From Pseudomonas sp. KK4 (lineage in GTDB: Bacteria > Pseudomonadota > Gammaproteobacteria > Pseudomonadales > Pseudomonadaceae): 64,000 nt of DNA. Shown one piece after another: positions 50,555 to 62,463 of this stretch. The stretch lies in assembly GCF_001984065.1 (NCBI RefSeq), contig NZ_LYVP01000015.1, positions 20,655-84,654 of the forward strand. The letters are read 5' to 3'. Below the pieces are notes generated by a model. That model saw only the letters and a program-made list of their open reading frames with translations, was not told the DNA's origin and did no database searches. Position 1 is the first letter of the stretch, and each line of letters begins with the position of its first letter. A program made the position numbers and the translations under genes.

Positions 50555-52954
50555 TCAGAGCGGAGCCAACTCGGTCTCAGGCTCAACTGCCTTGGCGACC
50601 TTCAACTGACGCATCTGCTCACACCCCCACAACACCCGCTCCGGGGTCGCCGGTGCGTCGATTTTCGGCTGATGCCGGTAATCACCCAGGCTGGCCACGG
50701 CGTCCTTGATCGCGCACCACGCGGCGATGCCGAGCATGAACGGGGGTTCGCCCACGGCCTTGGAGTGGAATACCGTGTCTTCCGGGTTCTTGCGGTTTTC
50801 CACCAGCTTCACCCGCAGGTCCAACGGCATGTCCGCCACGGCCGGGATCTTGTAGCTGGCGGGGCCGTTGGTCATCAGCTTGCCCTTGTTGTTCCACACC
50901 AGTTCTTCCATGGTCAGCCAGCCCATGCCCTGGATGAACCCGCCCTCGACCTGGCCGATGTCGATGGCCGGGTTCAGCGAGGCGCCGACGTCGTGCAGGA
51001 TGTCGGTGCGCAGCATTTTGTATTCGCCGGTCAGGGTGTCGACCAGCACTTCGCAGCACGCCGCGCCAAAGGCGAAGTAATAGAACGGACGGCCACGGGC
51101 CTGGCTGCGGTCGTAGTAGATTTTCGGGGTTTTGTAGAAGCCTGTGCTCGACAGCGACACCTGAGCGAAATACGCCTGCTGGATCAGCGCTTCGAAGGTC
51201 AGGATGTGATCGCGAACCCGCACGTGGCCGTTGTGGAATTCCACGTCTTCTTCGCTGACCTTGTACTGGCGCGCTGCAAACTCCACCAACCGCTGCTTGA
51301 TGGTTTCGGCGGCGTTCTGTGCGGCCTTGCCGTTGAGGTCGGCACCACTGGAGGCTGCGGTAGGTGAAGTGTTGGGCACTTTGTCGGTGTTGGTCGCAGT
51401 GATCTGCACACGGTCCATTTCCACCTGAAACACTTCGGCCACCACCTGCGCGACCTTGGTGTTCAGGCCCTGGCCCATTTCGGTGCCGCCATGGTTCAAG
51501 TGGATGCTGCCGTCGGTGTACACGTGCACGAGAGCACCGGCCTGGTTGAGGAAGCTGGCGGTGAAGGAAATGCCGAATTTCACCGGGGTCAGCGCCAGGC
51601 CCTTTTTGAGGATCGGGCTGTTGGCGTTGTAGCGGCGGATCGCTTCGCGGCGCTCGGCGTACTGGCTGCTTTCTTCCAGTTCCGCGGTCATTTCCTCGAG
51701 CATGTTGTGCTCGACGGTCTGGTAGTAGTGGGTGACGTTGCGCTCGGTCTTGCCGTAGTAGTTGGCCTTGCGCACCGCCAGCGGGTCGAGGGCCAGATGG
51801 CGGGCGATGGCGTCCATCACCTCTTCGATGGCGACCATGCCCTGCGGGCCGCCGAAGCCGCGATAAGCCGTGTTGGACGCGGTGTTGGTCTTGCAGCGGT
51901 GACCGTTGATGGTCGCGTCGCCCAGGTAGTAGGAGTTGTCCGAGTGAAACATCGCCCGGTCGACGATGGACGCCGACAGGTCCGGCGAGCAGCCGCAGTT
52001 GCCGGCCAGTTCCAGGGCAATGCCGTGCAGGCGACCAGTGCTGTCGAAGCCGACGTCGTACTCGACATAGAACGGGTGACGCTTGCCGGTCATCAGCATG
52101 TCTTCGACCCGCGGCAGGCGCATCTTGGTCGGTTGGCCGGTCAGGTGCGCGATCACCGCGCACAGGCAGGCCGGGCTCGCCGCCTGGGTTTCCTTGCCAC
52201 CGAAACCACCGCCCATGCGGCGCATGTCGACGACGATCTTGTTCATCGACACGTCCAGCACTTCGGCCACCAGTTTCTGCACTTCGGTGGGGTTCTGCGT
52301 GGAGCAGTAGACGATCATGCCGCCATCTTCGGTGGGCATGACCGATGAGATCTGGGTTTCCAGATAGAAGTGTTCCTGGCCGCCGATGTGCAGCGTGCCC
52401 TGGATGCGGTGTTCGGCAGTGGCCAGTGCCCCGGCCGAATCGCCGCGCTGGTGGGTATGGCTGTCGAGTACGAAATGGCGTTTGCGCAACGCTTCGACCA
52501 CGTCCAGCACCGGCTCCAGATCTTCGTATTCGATGATCGCGGCCATCGCGGCCTTGCGAGCGGTTTCCAGGTCTTTTGCAGCGACCGCCACCACCGGTTG
52601 ACCGACGAATTGCACGGTGTCGATCGCCAACAGCGGATCGCCGGGCAACAACGGCCCGATGTCCTTCAGGCCCGGCACGTCTTCGTGGGTGATGGCGATG
52701 CGCACACCTTCGAAGGCATAGCACGGCGAGGTATCGATGCGGATGATTCTGGCGTGGGCGCGGTCCGACAGGCGTGCGTACACGTGCAACTGATTGGGGA
52801 ATTCCAGGCGATCGTCGATGTACTGCGCTTCACCGGACACATGCTTGGCGGCGCTGTCGTGCTTGACGCTGCGGCCGACACCGGTGGTCAGGTCCTTGGC
52901 GAACAGTTCAGCCAGTTCGGCCTGGGTCTTCTCTACGGCGTGATGATTAGACAT
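50555..52954 (-). CDS. xdhB: Xanthine dehydrogenase, molybdopterin-binding subunit
   Basis: A 799-residue subunit that carries the molybdenum active site and oxidises hypoxanthine and xanthine to urate. Visible: N-terminal HDSAAKHVSGEAQYIDDR, molybdopterin contacts GGGFGGKETQAASPAC and GGTEMGQGLNTKVAQVVAE (core MGQGLNTK), and the C-terminal catalytic glutamate in KAVGEPPFMLGIA. ATG 52954 overlaps the end of xdhA by 8 bp. Confidence 0.97.
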   Translation of the reverse strand: MSNHHAVEKTQAELAELFAKDLTTGVGRSVKHDSAAKHVSGEAQYIDDRLEFPNQLHVYARLSDRAHARIIRIDTSPCYAFEGVRIAITHEDVPGLKDIGPLLPGDPLLAIDTVQFVGQPVVAVAAKDLETARKAAMAAIIEYEDLEPVLDVVEALRKRHFVLDSHTHQRGDSAGALATAEHRIQGTLHIGGQEHFYLETQISSVMPTEDGGMIVYCSTQNPTEVQKLVAEVLDVSMNKIVVDMRRMGGGFGGKETQAASPACLCAVIAHLTGQPTKMRLPRVEDMLMTGKRHPFYVEYDVGFDSTGRLHGIALELAGNCGCSPDLSASIVDRAMFHSDNSYYLGDATINGHRCKTNTASNTAYRGFGGPQGMVAIEEVMDAIARHLALDPLAVRKANYYGKTERNVTHYYQTVEHNMLEEMTAELEESSQYAERREAIRRYNANSPILKKGLALTPVKFGISFTASFLNQAGALVHVYTDGSIHLNHGGTEMGQGLNTKVAQVVAEVFQVEMDRVQITATNTDKVPNTSPTAASSGADLNGKAAQNAAETIKQRLVEFAARQYKVSEEDVEFHNGHVRVRDHILTFEALIQQAYFAQVSLSSTGFYKTPKIYYDRSQARGRPFYYFAFGAACCEVLVDTLTGEYKMLRTDILHDVGASLNPAIDIGQVEGGFIQGMGWLTMEELVWNNKGKLMTNGPASYKIPAVADMPLDLRVKLVENRKNPEDTVFHSKAVGEPPFMLGIAAWCAIKDAVASLGDYRHQPKIDAPATPERVLWGCEQMRQLKVAKAVEPETELAPL

Positions 52955-54401
52955 AAGCGGTCACCCGGGTCTCGATGTGCGGCGTTTGCAGTTCGATGAA
53001 GTATTTGCGCAGCAGGTTCTGCGCGCTGAGCAGGCGGTATTCCTTGCTGGCGCGGAAGTCCGACAGCGGCGTGAAGTCTTCGGCCAGGGCGGCGCAGGCG
53101 CGCTCCAGCGTCGCCGTGTTGAACGGCGCATGGCGCAGCACGGTTTCGCAGGCGTTGGCCCGTTTCGGGATCGCCGCCATGCCGCCGAAGGCTACGCGGG
53201 CGTCAGCGATCACGCCGTTTTCCAAGCGGATGTTGAAGGCCGCGCAGACGGCGGAGATGTCATCGTCAAGACGCTTGGAGACTTTGTAGGCACGGAACAA
53301 TTGTTCGGCACTGGCGCGGGGCACGATGATCTTCTCGATGAACTCGCTTTCCTGGCGCGCGGTGACGCGGTAATCGATGAAATAGTCTTCCAGGGCCAGG
53401 GTGCGGCGGGTCTCGCCCTTGCACAGGACGATCTGCGCGCCCAGGGCGATCAGCAGCGGTGGCGAATCACCGATCGGCGAGGCGTTGCCGATGTTGCCGC
53501 CCAGGGTGCCCTGGTTGCGGATCTGCAGGGAGGCGAAGCGCTGCAGCAGTTCGCCGAAGTCCGGGTACTCAGCCTTCAGGGCCTCGTAGCAATCGGAGAG
53601 GGCGGTGGCAGCGCCGATTTCCAGGCGATCGTCAAAGTGCTCGATGCGCTTCATTTCGGCGACGTTGCCGACGTAGATCATCACCGGCAGGGTGCGATGG
53701 AACTGCGTCACTTCAAGCGCCAGGTCGGTGCCGCCGGCCAGCAGGCGCGCTTGCGGATAGGCGTCATACAGATCGGCCAGGTCGGCCACGGTCAACGGCA
53801 CCAGGCAGCGTTTGTCGCCGCTGTTGAGTTCGCCGATATCGGTGGGAGCGATGGCCTTGAGGCGGGCGATGGTCTCGGTTTCCCGGGCATCGAATTGGTC
53901 CGGTTTTTTGCCGCAGCACGACTGCTCGGCGGCTTGGAGGATCGGCCGGTAGCCGGTGCAGCGGCACAGGTTGCCGGCCAGGGCTTCGTGGGCCTTGTGG
54001 TGATCCGGCGCGTCGCTGTTCTTTTGCAGGGCGAACAGCGACATCACGAAACCCGGGGTGCAGAAGCCGCACTGCGAGCCGTGGCACTCGACCATGGCCT
54101 TTTGCACGCTGTGCAGTTCGCCCTGGTGCTTGAGGTCTTCGACGCTGATCAGTTGCTTGCCGTGCAGGGACGACACGAACGTCAGGCAGGAATTGAGGCT
54201 GCGGTAGCGAATGTGTTCGCGGCCGGCGGCATCGGTCTGCAATTCGCCGACCACCACGGTGCACGCACCGCAGTCGCCGCTGGCGCAGCCTTCTTTGGTT
54301 CCGGGTTTGCCCACATGGTCGCGCAGATAATTGAGCACGGTCAGGTTCGGGTCCAGGGCGTGCTCGCTACGGAGTTCCTGGTTTAGTAAAAACTGGATCA
54401 C
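52947..54401 (-). CDS. xdhA: Xanthine dehydrogenase, FeS/FAD subunit
   Basis: A 484-residue subunit that passes electrons to NAD+. It has a plant-type 2Fe-2S domain (CASGDCGACT), an all-helical 2Fe-2S domain (CGFCTPGFVMS, GNLCRCTGYRPI), then an FAD domain (LLAGGTDLALEV, IRNQGTLGGNIGNASPIGDS) and a CO-dehydrogenase C-terminal domain. GTG 54401 gives VIQFLLNQELRSEHALD, the usual N-terminus, with GAGG six bases upstream; the longer frame adds an unlikely Asn-rich tail. Two putative operators lie just before it. Confidence 0.96.
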   Translation of the reverse strand: MIQFLLNQELRSEHALDPNLTVLNYLRDHVGKPGTKEGCASGDCGACTVVVGELQTDAAGREHIRYRSLNSCLTFVSSLHGKQLISVEDLKHQGELHSVQKAMVECHGSQCGFCTPGFVMSLFALQKNSDAPDHHKAHEALAGNLCRCTGYRPILQAAEQSCCGKKPDQFDARETETIARLKAIAPTDIGELNSGDKRCLVPLTVADLADLYDAYPQARLLAGGTDLALEVTQFHRTLPVMIYVGNVAEMKRIEHFDDRLEIGAATALSDCYEALKAEYPDFGELLQRFASLQIRNQGTLGGNIGNASPIGDSPPLLIALGAQIVLCKGETRRTLALEDYFIDYRVTARQESEFIEKIIVPRASAEQLFRAYKVSKRLDDDISAVCAAFNIRLENGVIADARVAFGGMAAIPKRANACETVLRHAPFNTATLERACAALAEDFTPLSDFRASKEYRLLSAQNLLRKYFIELQTPHIETRVTAYV

Positions 54402-54458
54402 GGAAGGCCTCGCAGACTCATTATTGTTGTTAACCGATGTGACCGAATTTAGCAGGTC

Positions 54459-54496
54459 TGACTTTTCGGTCAATGATTTTCTGACTTAAAGGTCAG
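54459..54496. promoter_or_regulatory. Two TGAC-N6-GTCA palindromes upstream of xdhA
   Basis: Site 1 is TGACTTTTCGGTCA (54459-54472), site 2 CTGACTTAAAGGTCAG (54481-54496). Same half-sites and spacer length, centres 23 bp apart (about two helical turns). They lie 58-95 bp before the xdhA start and 173 bp before the divergent GntR gene, so they are candidate operators for that regulator. Confidence 0.6.
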
Positions 54497-54668
54497 GAAA
54501 AACCACTTTGTCGATCAACGACTCGTTTCCTACAGTATTGACCCGCATGGGTTAGCCTGCTTTTTGCTTGAATCGTGCCAAAAACCACCGGGCAGGCACT
54601 CCGCCATGAGGTATCAATTGCGCTACACTGCGCCGCCTGTGCAGATCGAAGAGTTTGAAGGGACAACC

Positions 54669-55328
54669 ATGACGTTCAAGGCGCCGGACAGCCTCGCCGA
54701 GCAAATCGCTCACCACCTCGCCGAACGCATCATTCGCGGCGAAATGAAGCCCGGGGAGCGCATCCAGGAGCTGAAGGTCACGCAGGCGCTCGACGTCAGC
54801 CGCGGTTCGGTCCGTGAGGCCTTGCTGATCCTCGAACGCCGTCACCTGATCGCCATCCTGCCGCGCCGTGGCGCCCACGTGACCGAACTCACCGCGCACA
54901 AGGTGCAGAGCCTGTGCACGCTGATGGGCGAGATGTACATCCTGCTGGCCAACGCCGTGGCCACGGGCTGGAAGGTCAAGACGGACCTGGCGCCGTTCGT
55001 GCAGATCCAGCAGCGCCTGACCGCCAGCTATGAGCGCCAGGATATCCACACCTTCGTCGACGACAGTTTCAACGTGATGCGCGCCACCTATCCGTTCGCC
55101 GACAATCCGTACCTGCAGGAAACCGTCGAGAACCTGCAACCGGCCATGAGCCGTGCGTATTTCCTGGCACTGGATCAACGCAAGGCGTCGATGAGCGAAT
55201 ACCTGGAGCTGTTCGAACGCCTGCTTGCCGCCGTCATCGCCCGTGACTTTCCACAGATCCGCGAAGTGCTGACGGCCTATGGCCAGCGCAGCTGCGATCT
55301 GGTGATCTCCGCCCTGACGGACGCTTAA
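54669..55328 (+). CDS. GntR-family (FadR-type) regulator divergent from xdhA
   Basis: A 219-residue regulator with winged helix at about 8-75 (ERIIRGEMKPGERIQELKVT, ALDVSRGSVREALLILERRH) and an FCD-type helical ligand domain (about 85-212). ATG 54669 has AGGGA upstream and starts MTFKAPDSLAEQ, typical of the P. aeruginosa homologue at the same place as I recall it. Between xdhA and smc, it most likely controls xanthine dehydrogenase expression. Three bp separate its stop from the smc start, so they may share a transcript. Confidence 0.9.
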   Translation: MTFKAPDSLAEQIAHHLAERIIRGEMKPGERIQELKVTQALDVSRGSVREALLILERRHLIAILPRRGAHVTELTAHKVQSLCTLMGEMYILLANAVATGWKVKTDLAPFVQIQQRLTASYERQDIHTFVDDSFNVMRATYPFADNPYLQETVENLQPAMSRAYFLALDQRKASMSEYLELFERLLAAVIARDFPQIREVLTAYGQRSCDLVISALTDA

Positions 55329-55331
55329 CGG

Positions 55332-58300
55332 GTGCGGCTCAAGTGCATCAAGCTGGCGGGGTTCAAATCCTTCGTCGATCCGACCACGGTGAACTTCCCC
55401 AGCAACATGGCGGCGGTGGTCGGGCCCAATGGCTGCGGCAAATCGAACATCATCGACGCCGTGCGCTGGGTGATGGGCGAAAGCTCGGCCAAGAACCTGC
55501 GCGGCGAGTCGATGACCGACGTCATCTTCAACGGCTCCACCAGCCGCAAACCGGTCAGCCAGGCCAGCATCGAACTGGTGTTCGACAACTCCGACGGCAC
55601 GCTGCTCGGTGAATACGCCGCCTACGCGGAGATCTCCATTCGCCGCAAAGTGACCCGCGACAGCCAGACCACCTATTACCTCAACGGCACCAAATGCCGG
55701 CGTCGCGACATCACCGATATCTTCCTCGGTACCGGCCTGGGGCCGCGCAGCTATTCGATCATCGAGCAGGGGATGATCTCCAAGCTGATCGAGTCCAAGC
55801 CCGAAGACCTGCGCAACTTTATTGAAGAAGCCGCGGGCATTTCCAAATACAAGGAGCGCCGGCGCGAGACCGAAAACCGCATCCGTCGCACCCACGAAAA
55901 CCTCGCGCGCCTGACCGACCTGCGCGAAGAGCTCGAACGGCAACTCGAACGTCTGCATCGCCAGGCCGAAGCGGCGAAGAAATATCAGGAGTACAAAGGC
56001 GAGGAGCGTCAGCTCAAGGCGCAACTGTCGGCCTTGCGCTGGCAGGACCTCAACGATCAGGTCGGCCAGCGCGAAGCGATCATCGGCACCCAGGAAATCA
56101 GCTTCGAAGCCCTGGTGGCCGAACAGCGCAATGCCGACGCCAGCATCGAACGCCTGCGCGACGGGCACCATGACCTGTCCGAGCGCTTCAATCTGGTGCA
56201 GGGGCGCTTCTATTCGGTGGGCGGTGACATCGCCCGGGTCGAGCAGAGCATCCAGCACGGGCAGCAGCGCTTGCGTCAGTTGCAGGACGACTTGAAGGAA
56301 GCCGAGCGCGCGCGCCTGGAAACCGAGTCGCACCTGGGCCATGACCGCACCTTGCTGCTGACCCTGGGCGAAGAGCTGGACATGCTCACCCCCGAGCAGG
56401 AAGTCACCAGCGCCGCCGCCGAAGAGGCCGCCGCTGCGCTGGAGGAATCCGAAACCACCATGCACGGCTGGCAGGAACAGTGGGACGCGTTCAACCTGAC
56501 CGCCGCCGAACCGCGGCGTCAGGCCGAAGTGCAGCAGTCGCGCATCCAGCAGCTGGAAACCAGTCTGGAGCGTCTGGCCGATCGCCAGAAACGCTTGGGC
56601 GAAGAGCGCGCCTTGCTGTCGACGGACCCGGAAGACCTGGCGATCATGGAGCTCAGTGAGCAACTGGCTGAATCCGAGGCGACCCTTGAAGATCTGCAGA
56701 CCAGTGAAGAAGCCCAGGTCGAAAAACTTGAGCAAATTCGCCAGCAATTGCAGCAAGCGCTCACCGCACAACAACAGGCCCAGGGCGAGCTGCAACGACT
56801 CAATGGTCGGCTGGCCTCGCTGGAGGCCCTGCAACAGGCCGCCCTCGACCCCGGCACCGGCGCCGCCGAATGGCTGCGTGAACAACACCTGGCGGATCGC
56901 CCGCGCCTGGCCGAAGGACTGAAGGTCGAGGCCGGTTGGGAGCTGGCGGTGGAAACCGTGTTGGGCGCCGATCTGCAAGCGGTGCTGGTGGATGATTTCA
57001 ACGATTTCGATTTGTCCGGGTTCGCCCAGGGCGACCTGCGGCTGCTCAGCCCGGCCAGCGATGGCGTGCGGGTGCCGGGCAGCCTGCTGGAAAAGGTCGA
57101 GGCGCAGATCGATCTGTCACCTTGGCTGGGCCAGGTCAAACCCGTCGACAGCCTGGAACAGGCCCTGGCCTTGCGCGGTCAACTGGCCGCCGGGCAAAGC
57201 CTGATCAGTCGCGACGGTTACTGGGTTGGCCGGCATTTCCTGCGGGTGCGTCGGGCCAGTGAAGCGGAAAGTGGCGTGCTGGCCCGTGGTCAGGAAATCC
57301 AGCAACTGAGCCTGGATCGCGAAGCGCTTGAAGCCAGTGTCGAAAACCTGGAAACCCAGTTGCAGAACCTGCGGGCGCAACAGCGTCAGCAGGAAAACGG
57401 CCGTGAGCATTTGCGCAGATTGCTGCAAGACGAGGCCCGTCAGCAAGGTGAGTTGAAGGCCCAGTTGTCGGCCGGCAAAGCCAAGGCCGAACAATTGACC
57501 CTGCGCCGTACCCGTCTCGATGAAGAGATCGCGGAGTTGACCGAGCAGCGCGAGCTGGAGCACGAAAACATCGGTGAAGCGCGCCTGCAGTTGCAGGAAG
57601 CTCTGGACAGCATGGCGCTGGACACCGAGCAGCGTGAACTGCTGCTGGCCCAGCGCGACAGCCTGCGCGAACGCCTCGACCGGGTGCGTCAGGAAGCGCG
57701 TCAGCACAAGGATCACGCCCATCAACTGGCGGTGCGCCTGGGCTCGCTGAAAGCGCAGCACGATTCCACGCGCCAGGCGCTGGAGCGTCTGGAAATGCAG
57801 TCCGAACGCCTGACCGAAAAGCGCGAGCAACTGAGCCTCAATCTGGAGGAGGGCGAGGCGCCGCTGGAAGAGCTGCGCCTGAAGCTCGAAGAGTTGCTGG
57901 ACAAGCGCATGACCGTGGACGAAGAACTCAAGACCGCGCAGATCGCCATGGAAGACGCCGACCGCGAATTGCGCGACGCCGAGAAACGTCGGACCCAGGC
58001 CGAGCAGCAATCGCAGATGATCCGTGGCCAGCTCGAACAGCAACGCATGGAATGGCAGGCCCTGACCGTGCGGCGCAAGGCGTTGCAGGACCAGTTGCTC
58101 GAAGACGGTTACGACCTGCACGGCGTGCTCGCCACGCTGACCGACGAGGCCAGCGAAAAGGCTGCCGAAGAAGAACTCGAACGTATTGCCGCGAGGATTG
58201 CACGCCTGGGGGCGATCAACCTGGCGGCCATCGACGAATACCAGCAACAATCGGAGCGTAAACGTTACCTGGATGCCCAGGACGCCGACCTGGTCGAAGC

Positions 58301-58820
58301 GCTGGACACGCTGGAAAACGTGATTCGCAAGATCGACAAGGAAACGCGCAACCGTTTCAAGGATACCTTTGATCAGATCAACGGCGGTTTACAGGCGCTT
58401 TTCCCAAAAGTTTTCGGTGGTGGCCGCGCCTATTTGGAACTGACGGGCGAAGATCTACTCGATACAGGGGTGACGATCATGGCGCAACCGCCCGGAAAGA
58501 AGAACAGCACCATCCATTTGCTCTCCGGCGGCGAAAAAGCCCTGACCGCACTGGCCCTGGTTTTTGCCATCTTCAAGTTGAACCCGGCGCCGTTCTGCAT
58601 GCTCGACGAGGTTGACGCGCCGCTGGATGACGCTAACGTTGGACGCTACGCGCGGCTGGTCAAGGAGATGTCGCAGTCGGTGCAGTTCATCTATATCACC
58701 CACAACAAGATCGCCATGGAAATGGCCGATCAACTGATGGGGGTCACGATGCACGAGCCCGGTTGTTCGCGCCTGGTGGCGGTGGATGTCGAGGAGGCGA
58801 TGGCGATGGTGGACGCCTAG
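55332..58820 (+). CDS. smc: Chromosome segregation ATPase SMC
   Basis: A 1162-residue SMC protein. Walker A GPNGCGKS at 31-38, two long coiled-coil arms (about 165-500 and 660-1000), a hinge in the middle (about 515-640: ETVLGADLQAVLVDDFNDFD), then the ABC signature LSGGEK at 1064-1069 and Walker B FCMLDE at 1088-1093. Dimers with kleisin partners extrude DNA loops to organise and segregate the chromosome. GTG 55332 starts directly with the head domain (RLKCIKLAGFKSF), so no earlier start is needed. No scpA or scpB in the window. Confidence 0.97.
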   Translation: MRLKCIKLAGFKSFVDPTTVNFPSNMAAVVGPNGCGKSNIIDAVRWVMGESSAKNLRGESMTDVIFNGSTSRKPVSQASIELVFDNSDGTLLGEYAAYAEISIRRKVTRDSQTTYYLNGTKCRRRDITDIFLGTGLGPRSYSIIEQGMISKLIESKPEDLRNFIEEAAGISKYKERRRETENRIRRTHENLARLTDLREELERQLERLHRQAEAAKKYQEYKGEERQLKAQLSALRWQDLNDQVGQREAIIGTQEISFEALVAEQRNADASIERLRDGHHDLSERFNLVQGRFYSVGGDIARVEQSIQHGQQRLRQLQDDLKEAERARLETESHLGHDRTLLLTLGEELDMLTPEQEVTSAAAEEAAAALEESETTMHGWQEQWDAFNLTAAEPRRQAEVQQSRIQQLETSLERLADRQKRLGEERALLSTDPEDLAIMELSEQLAESEATLEDLQTSEEAQVEKLEQIRQQLQQALTAQQQAQGELQRLNGRLASLEALQQAALDPGTGAAEWLREQHLADRPRLAEGLKVEAGWELAVETVLGADLQAVLVDDFNDFDLSGFAQGDLRLLSPASDGVRVPGSLLEKVEAQIDLSPWLGQVKPVDSLEQALALRGQLAAGQSLISRDGYWVGRHFLRVRRASEAESGVLARGQEIQQLSLDREALEASVENLETQLQNLRAQQRQQENGREHLRRLLQDEARQQGELKAQLSAGKAKAEQLTLRRTRLDEEIAELTEQRELEHENIGEARLQLQEALDSMALDTEQRELLLAQRDSLRERLDRVRQEARQHKDHAHQLAVRLGSLKAQHDSTRQALERLEMQSERLTEKREQLSLNLEEGEAPLEELRLKLEELLDKRMTVDEELKTAQIAMEDADRELRDAEKRRTQAEQQSQMIRGQLEQQRMEWQALTVRRKALQDQLLEDGYDLHGVLATLTDEASEKAAEEELERIAARIARLGAINLAAIDEYQQQSERKRYLDAQDADLVEALDTLENVIRKIDKETRNRFKDTFDQINGGLQALFPKVFGGGRAYLELTGEDLLDTGVTIMAQPPGKKNSTIHLLSGGEKALTALALVFAIFKLNPAPFCMLDEVDAPLDDANVGRYARLVKEMSQSVQFIYITHNKIAMEMADQLMGVTMHEPGCSRLVAVDVEEAMAMVDA

Positions 58821-59045
58821 CGGCGGGCTGCAAGTTGCACGCCTCCAGCGGCAAGTGGCGTGGCTTGCGGCTTGGGGCTCAAAGCTTGTAGCTGCGAAGC
58901 CTTTGATCGTGCTAGTTTAATGTCAATTTTTCGTATACGTGGGCAAAACGCCTGTCAGAACATAGAGTTGGCGCCACGTTTTAAAGCGGTTTACAGGTTG
59001 TAAACCCCTTATTTTTCAGCATTTTTTATAGAGGCACGGGATTAC

Positions 59046-59897
59046 ATGGAAATCGGTCTGCGCGAGTGGCTGATCGTCATCGGCATCATTGTCATTGCCG
59101 GTATTCTTTTCGATGGCTGGCGCCGTATGCGCGGCGGCAAGGGAAAACTGAAGTTCCGTCTTGACCGAAGTCTGTCCAACCTGCCGGACGAGGACACCAG
59201 CGCCGAGCTGTTGGGCCCGTCCCGCGTCCTGGACAATCACAAAGAGCCGCAACTGGATGAGCAGGATCTGCCGTCGGTGAGCATGCCGGCCCGTGAGCCC
59301 CGTGAGTCGGGTTCCAAGCGTGGCAAGCGTGGTGGCGAGCCCGCTCAGGGCGATATGAACCTGAGTCTCGATCTGGACGGCGGCCCGAGCTTCAGCAGTC
59401 GCGATGACGATTTCGTCGAAGACACCAAGGCTTCGCCTTCGGTCAGCGAAAAAGATCAGCCGCAAGCCGAAGAAGTACTGGTGATCAGCGTGATCTGCCG
59501 CGATGCCGCTGGTTTCAAGGGGCCGGCTCTGTTGCAGAATATCCTGGAAAGCGGCCTGCGCTTTGGCGAGATGGACATCTTCCACCGCCACGAAAGCATG
59601 GCGGGTAACGGCGAAGTACTGTTCTCCATGGCCAACGCGGTCAAGCCAGGGGTCTTCGACCTGGACGACATCGACCACTTCAGCACCCCGGCAGTGAGCT
59701 TCTTCCTCGGTCTGCCAGGCCCGCGTCATCCGAAGCAGGCCTTCGACGTGATGGTGGCGGCGGCGCGCAAACTGTCCCAGGAGCTCAACGGCGAACTGAA
59801 GGACGATCAGCGCAGCGTACTGACCGCGCAGACCATCGAGCATTACCGTCAGCGCATCGTCGAATTCGAGCGTCGTGCCCTGACCCAGAAACGCTGA
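59046..59897 (+). CDS. zipA: Cell division protein ZipA
   Basis: A 283-residue bitopic division protein. N-terminal transmembrane anchor ([20 protein letters not shown]), basic patch ([20 protein letters not shown]), a charged Pro/Asp-rich linker, and a C-terminal FtsZ-binding domain (about 140-275: [40 protein letters not shown]). It tethers FtsZ to the membrane. Located 225 bp after smc, in a gap with no gene and only a weak GC-rich repeat near 58825-58900. Confidence 0.96.
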   Translation: MEIGLREWLIVIGIIVIAGILFDGWRRMRGGKGKLKFRLDRSLSNLPDEDTSAELLGPSRVLDNHKEPQLDEQDLPSVSMPAREPRESGSKRGKRGGEPAQGDMNLSLDLDGGPSFSSRDDDFVEDTKASPSVSEKDQPQAEEVLVISVICRDAAGFKGPALLQNILESGLRFGEMDIFHRHESMAGNGEVLFSMANAVKPGVFDLDDIDHFSTPAVSFFLGLPGPRHPKQAFDVMVAAARKLSQELNGELKDDQRSVLTAQTIEHYRQRIVEFERRALTQKR

Positions 59898-59901
59898 ACG
59901 G

Positions 59902-59965
59902 CAGGCGCCAGGCATGTCGGCGAAGGCGGATTCGAATACGCCTTCGTCGGCAAGCCTGGCGCCTG
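59902..59965. repeat. Long inverted repeat between zipA and ligA
   Basis: CAGGCGCCAGGC (59902-59913) is perfectly mirrored by GCCTGGCGCCTG (59954-59965), with a second internal helix GAAGGCG/CGCCTTC. It can form a 64-nt hairpin directly after zipA. It resembles a REP-like palindrome but does not share the REP core of the other copies; no U tract follows. Confidence 0.75.
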
Positions 59966-59985
59966 TAATGGTTTGTACAGATTGA

Positions 59986-62382
<2,397 letters not shown>

Positions 62383-62388
62383 TTGATG

Positions 62389-62411
62389 GTTCCCACGCGC
62401 TGCGTGGGAAC
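62389..62411. repeat. Short palindromic repeat behind ligA
   Basis: GTTCCCACGC and its perfect mirror GCGTGGGAAC around a 3-base loop, a dispersed repeat type of fluorescent pseudomonads that differs from the REP class seen elsewhere in the window. It lies 6 bp after the ligA stop codon. Confidence 0.8.
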
Positions 62412-62463
62412 GATCTTGACCGGGCAATGATCTAGTCTTGGCAAGCCCCAGGGAGAGATCGCC

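Noticed and set aside
54552..56978. 808-codon minus-strand frame opposite the GntR gene and smc
   Set aside because: Antisense shadow; SMC and GntR motifs on the plus strand are unambiguous.
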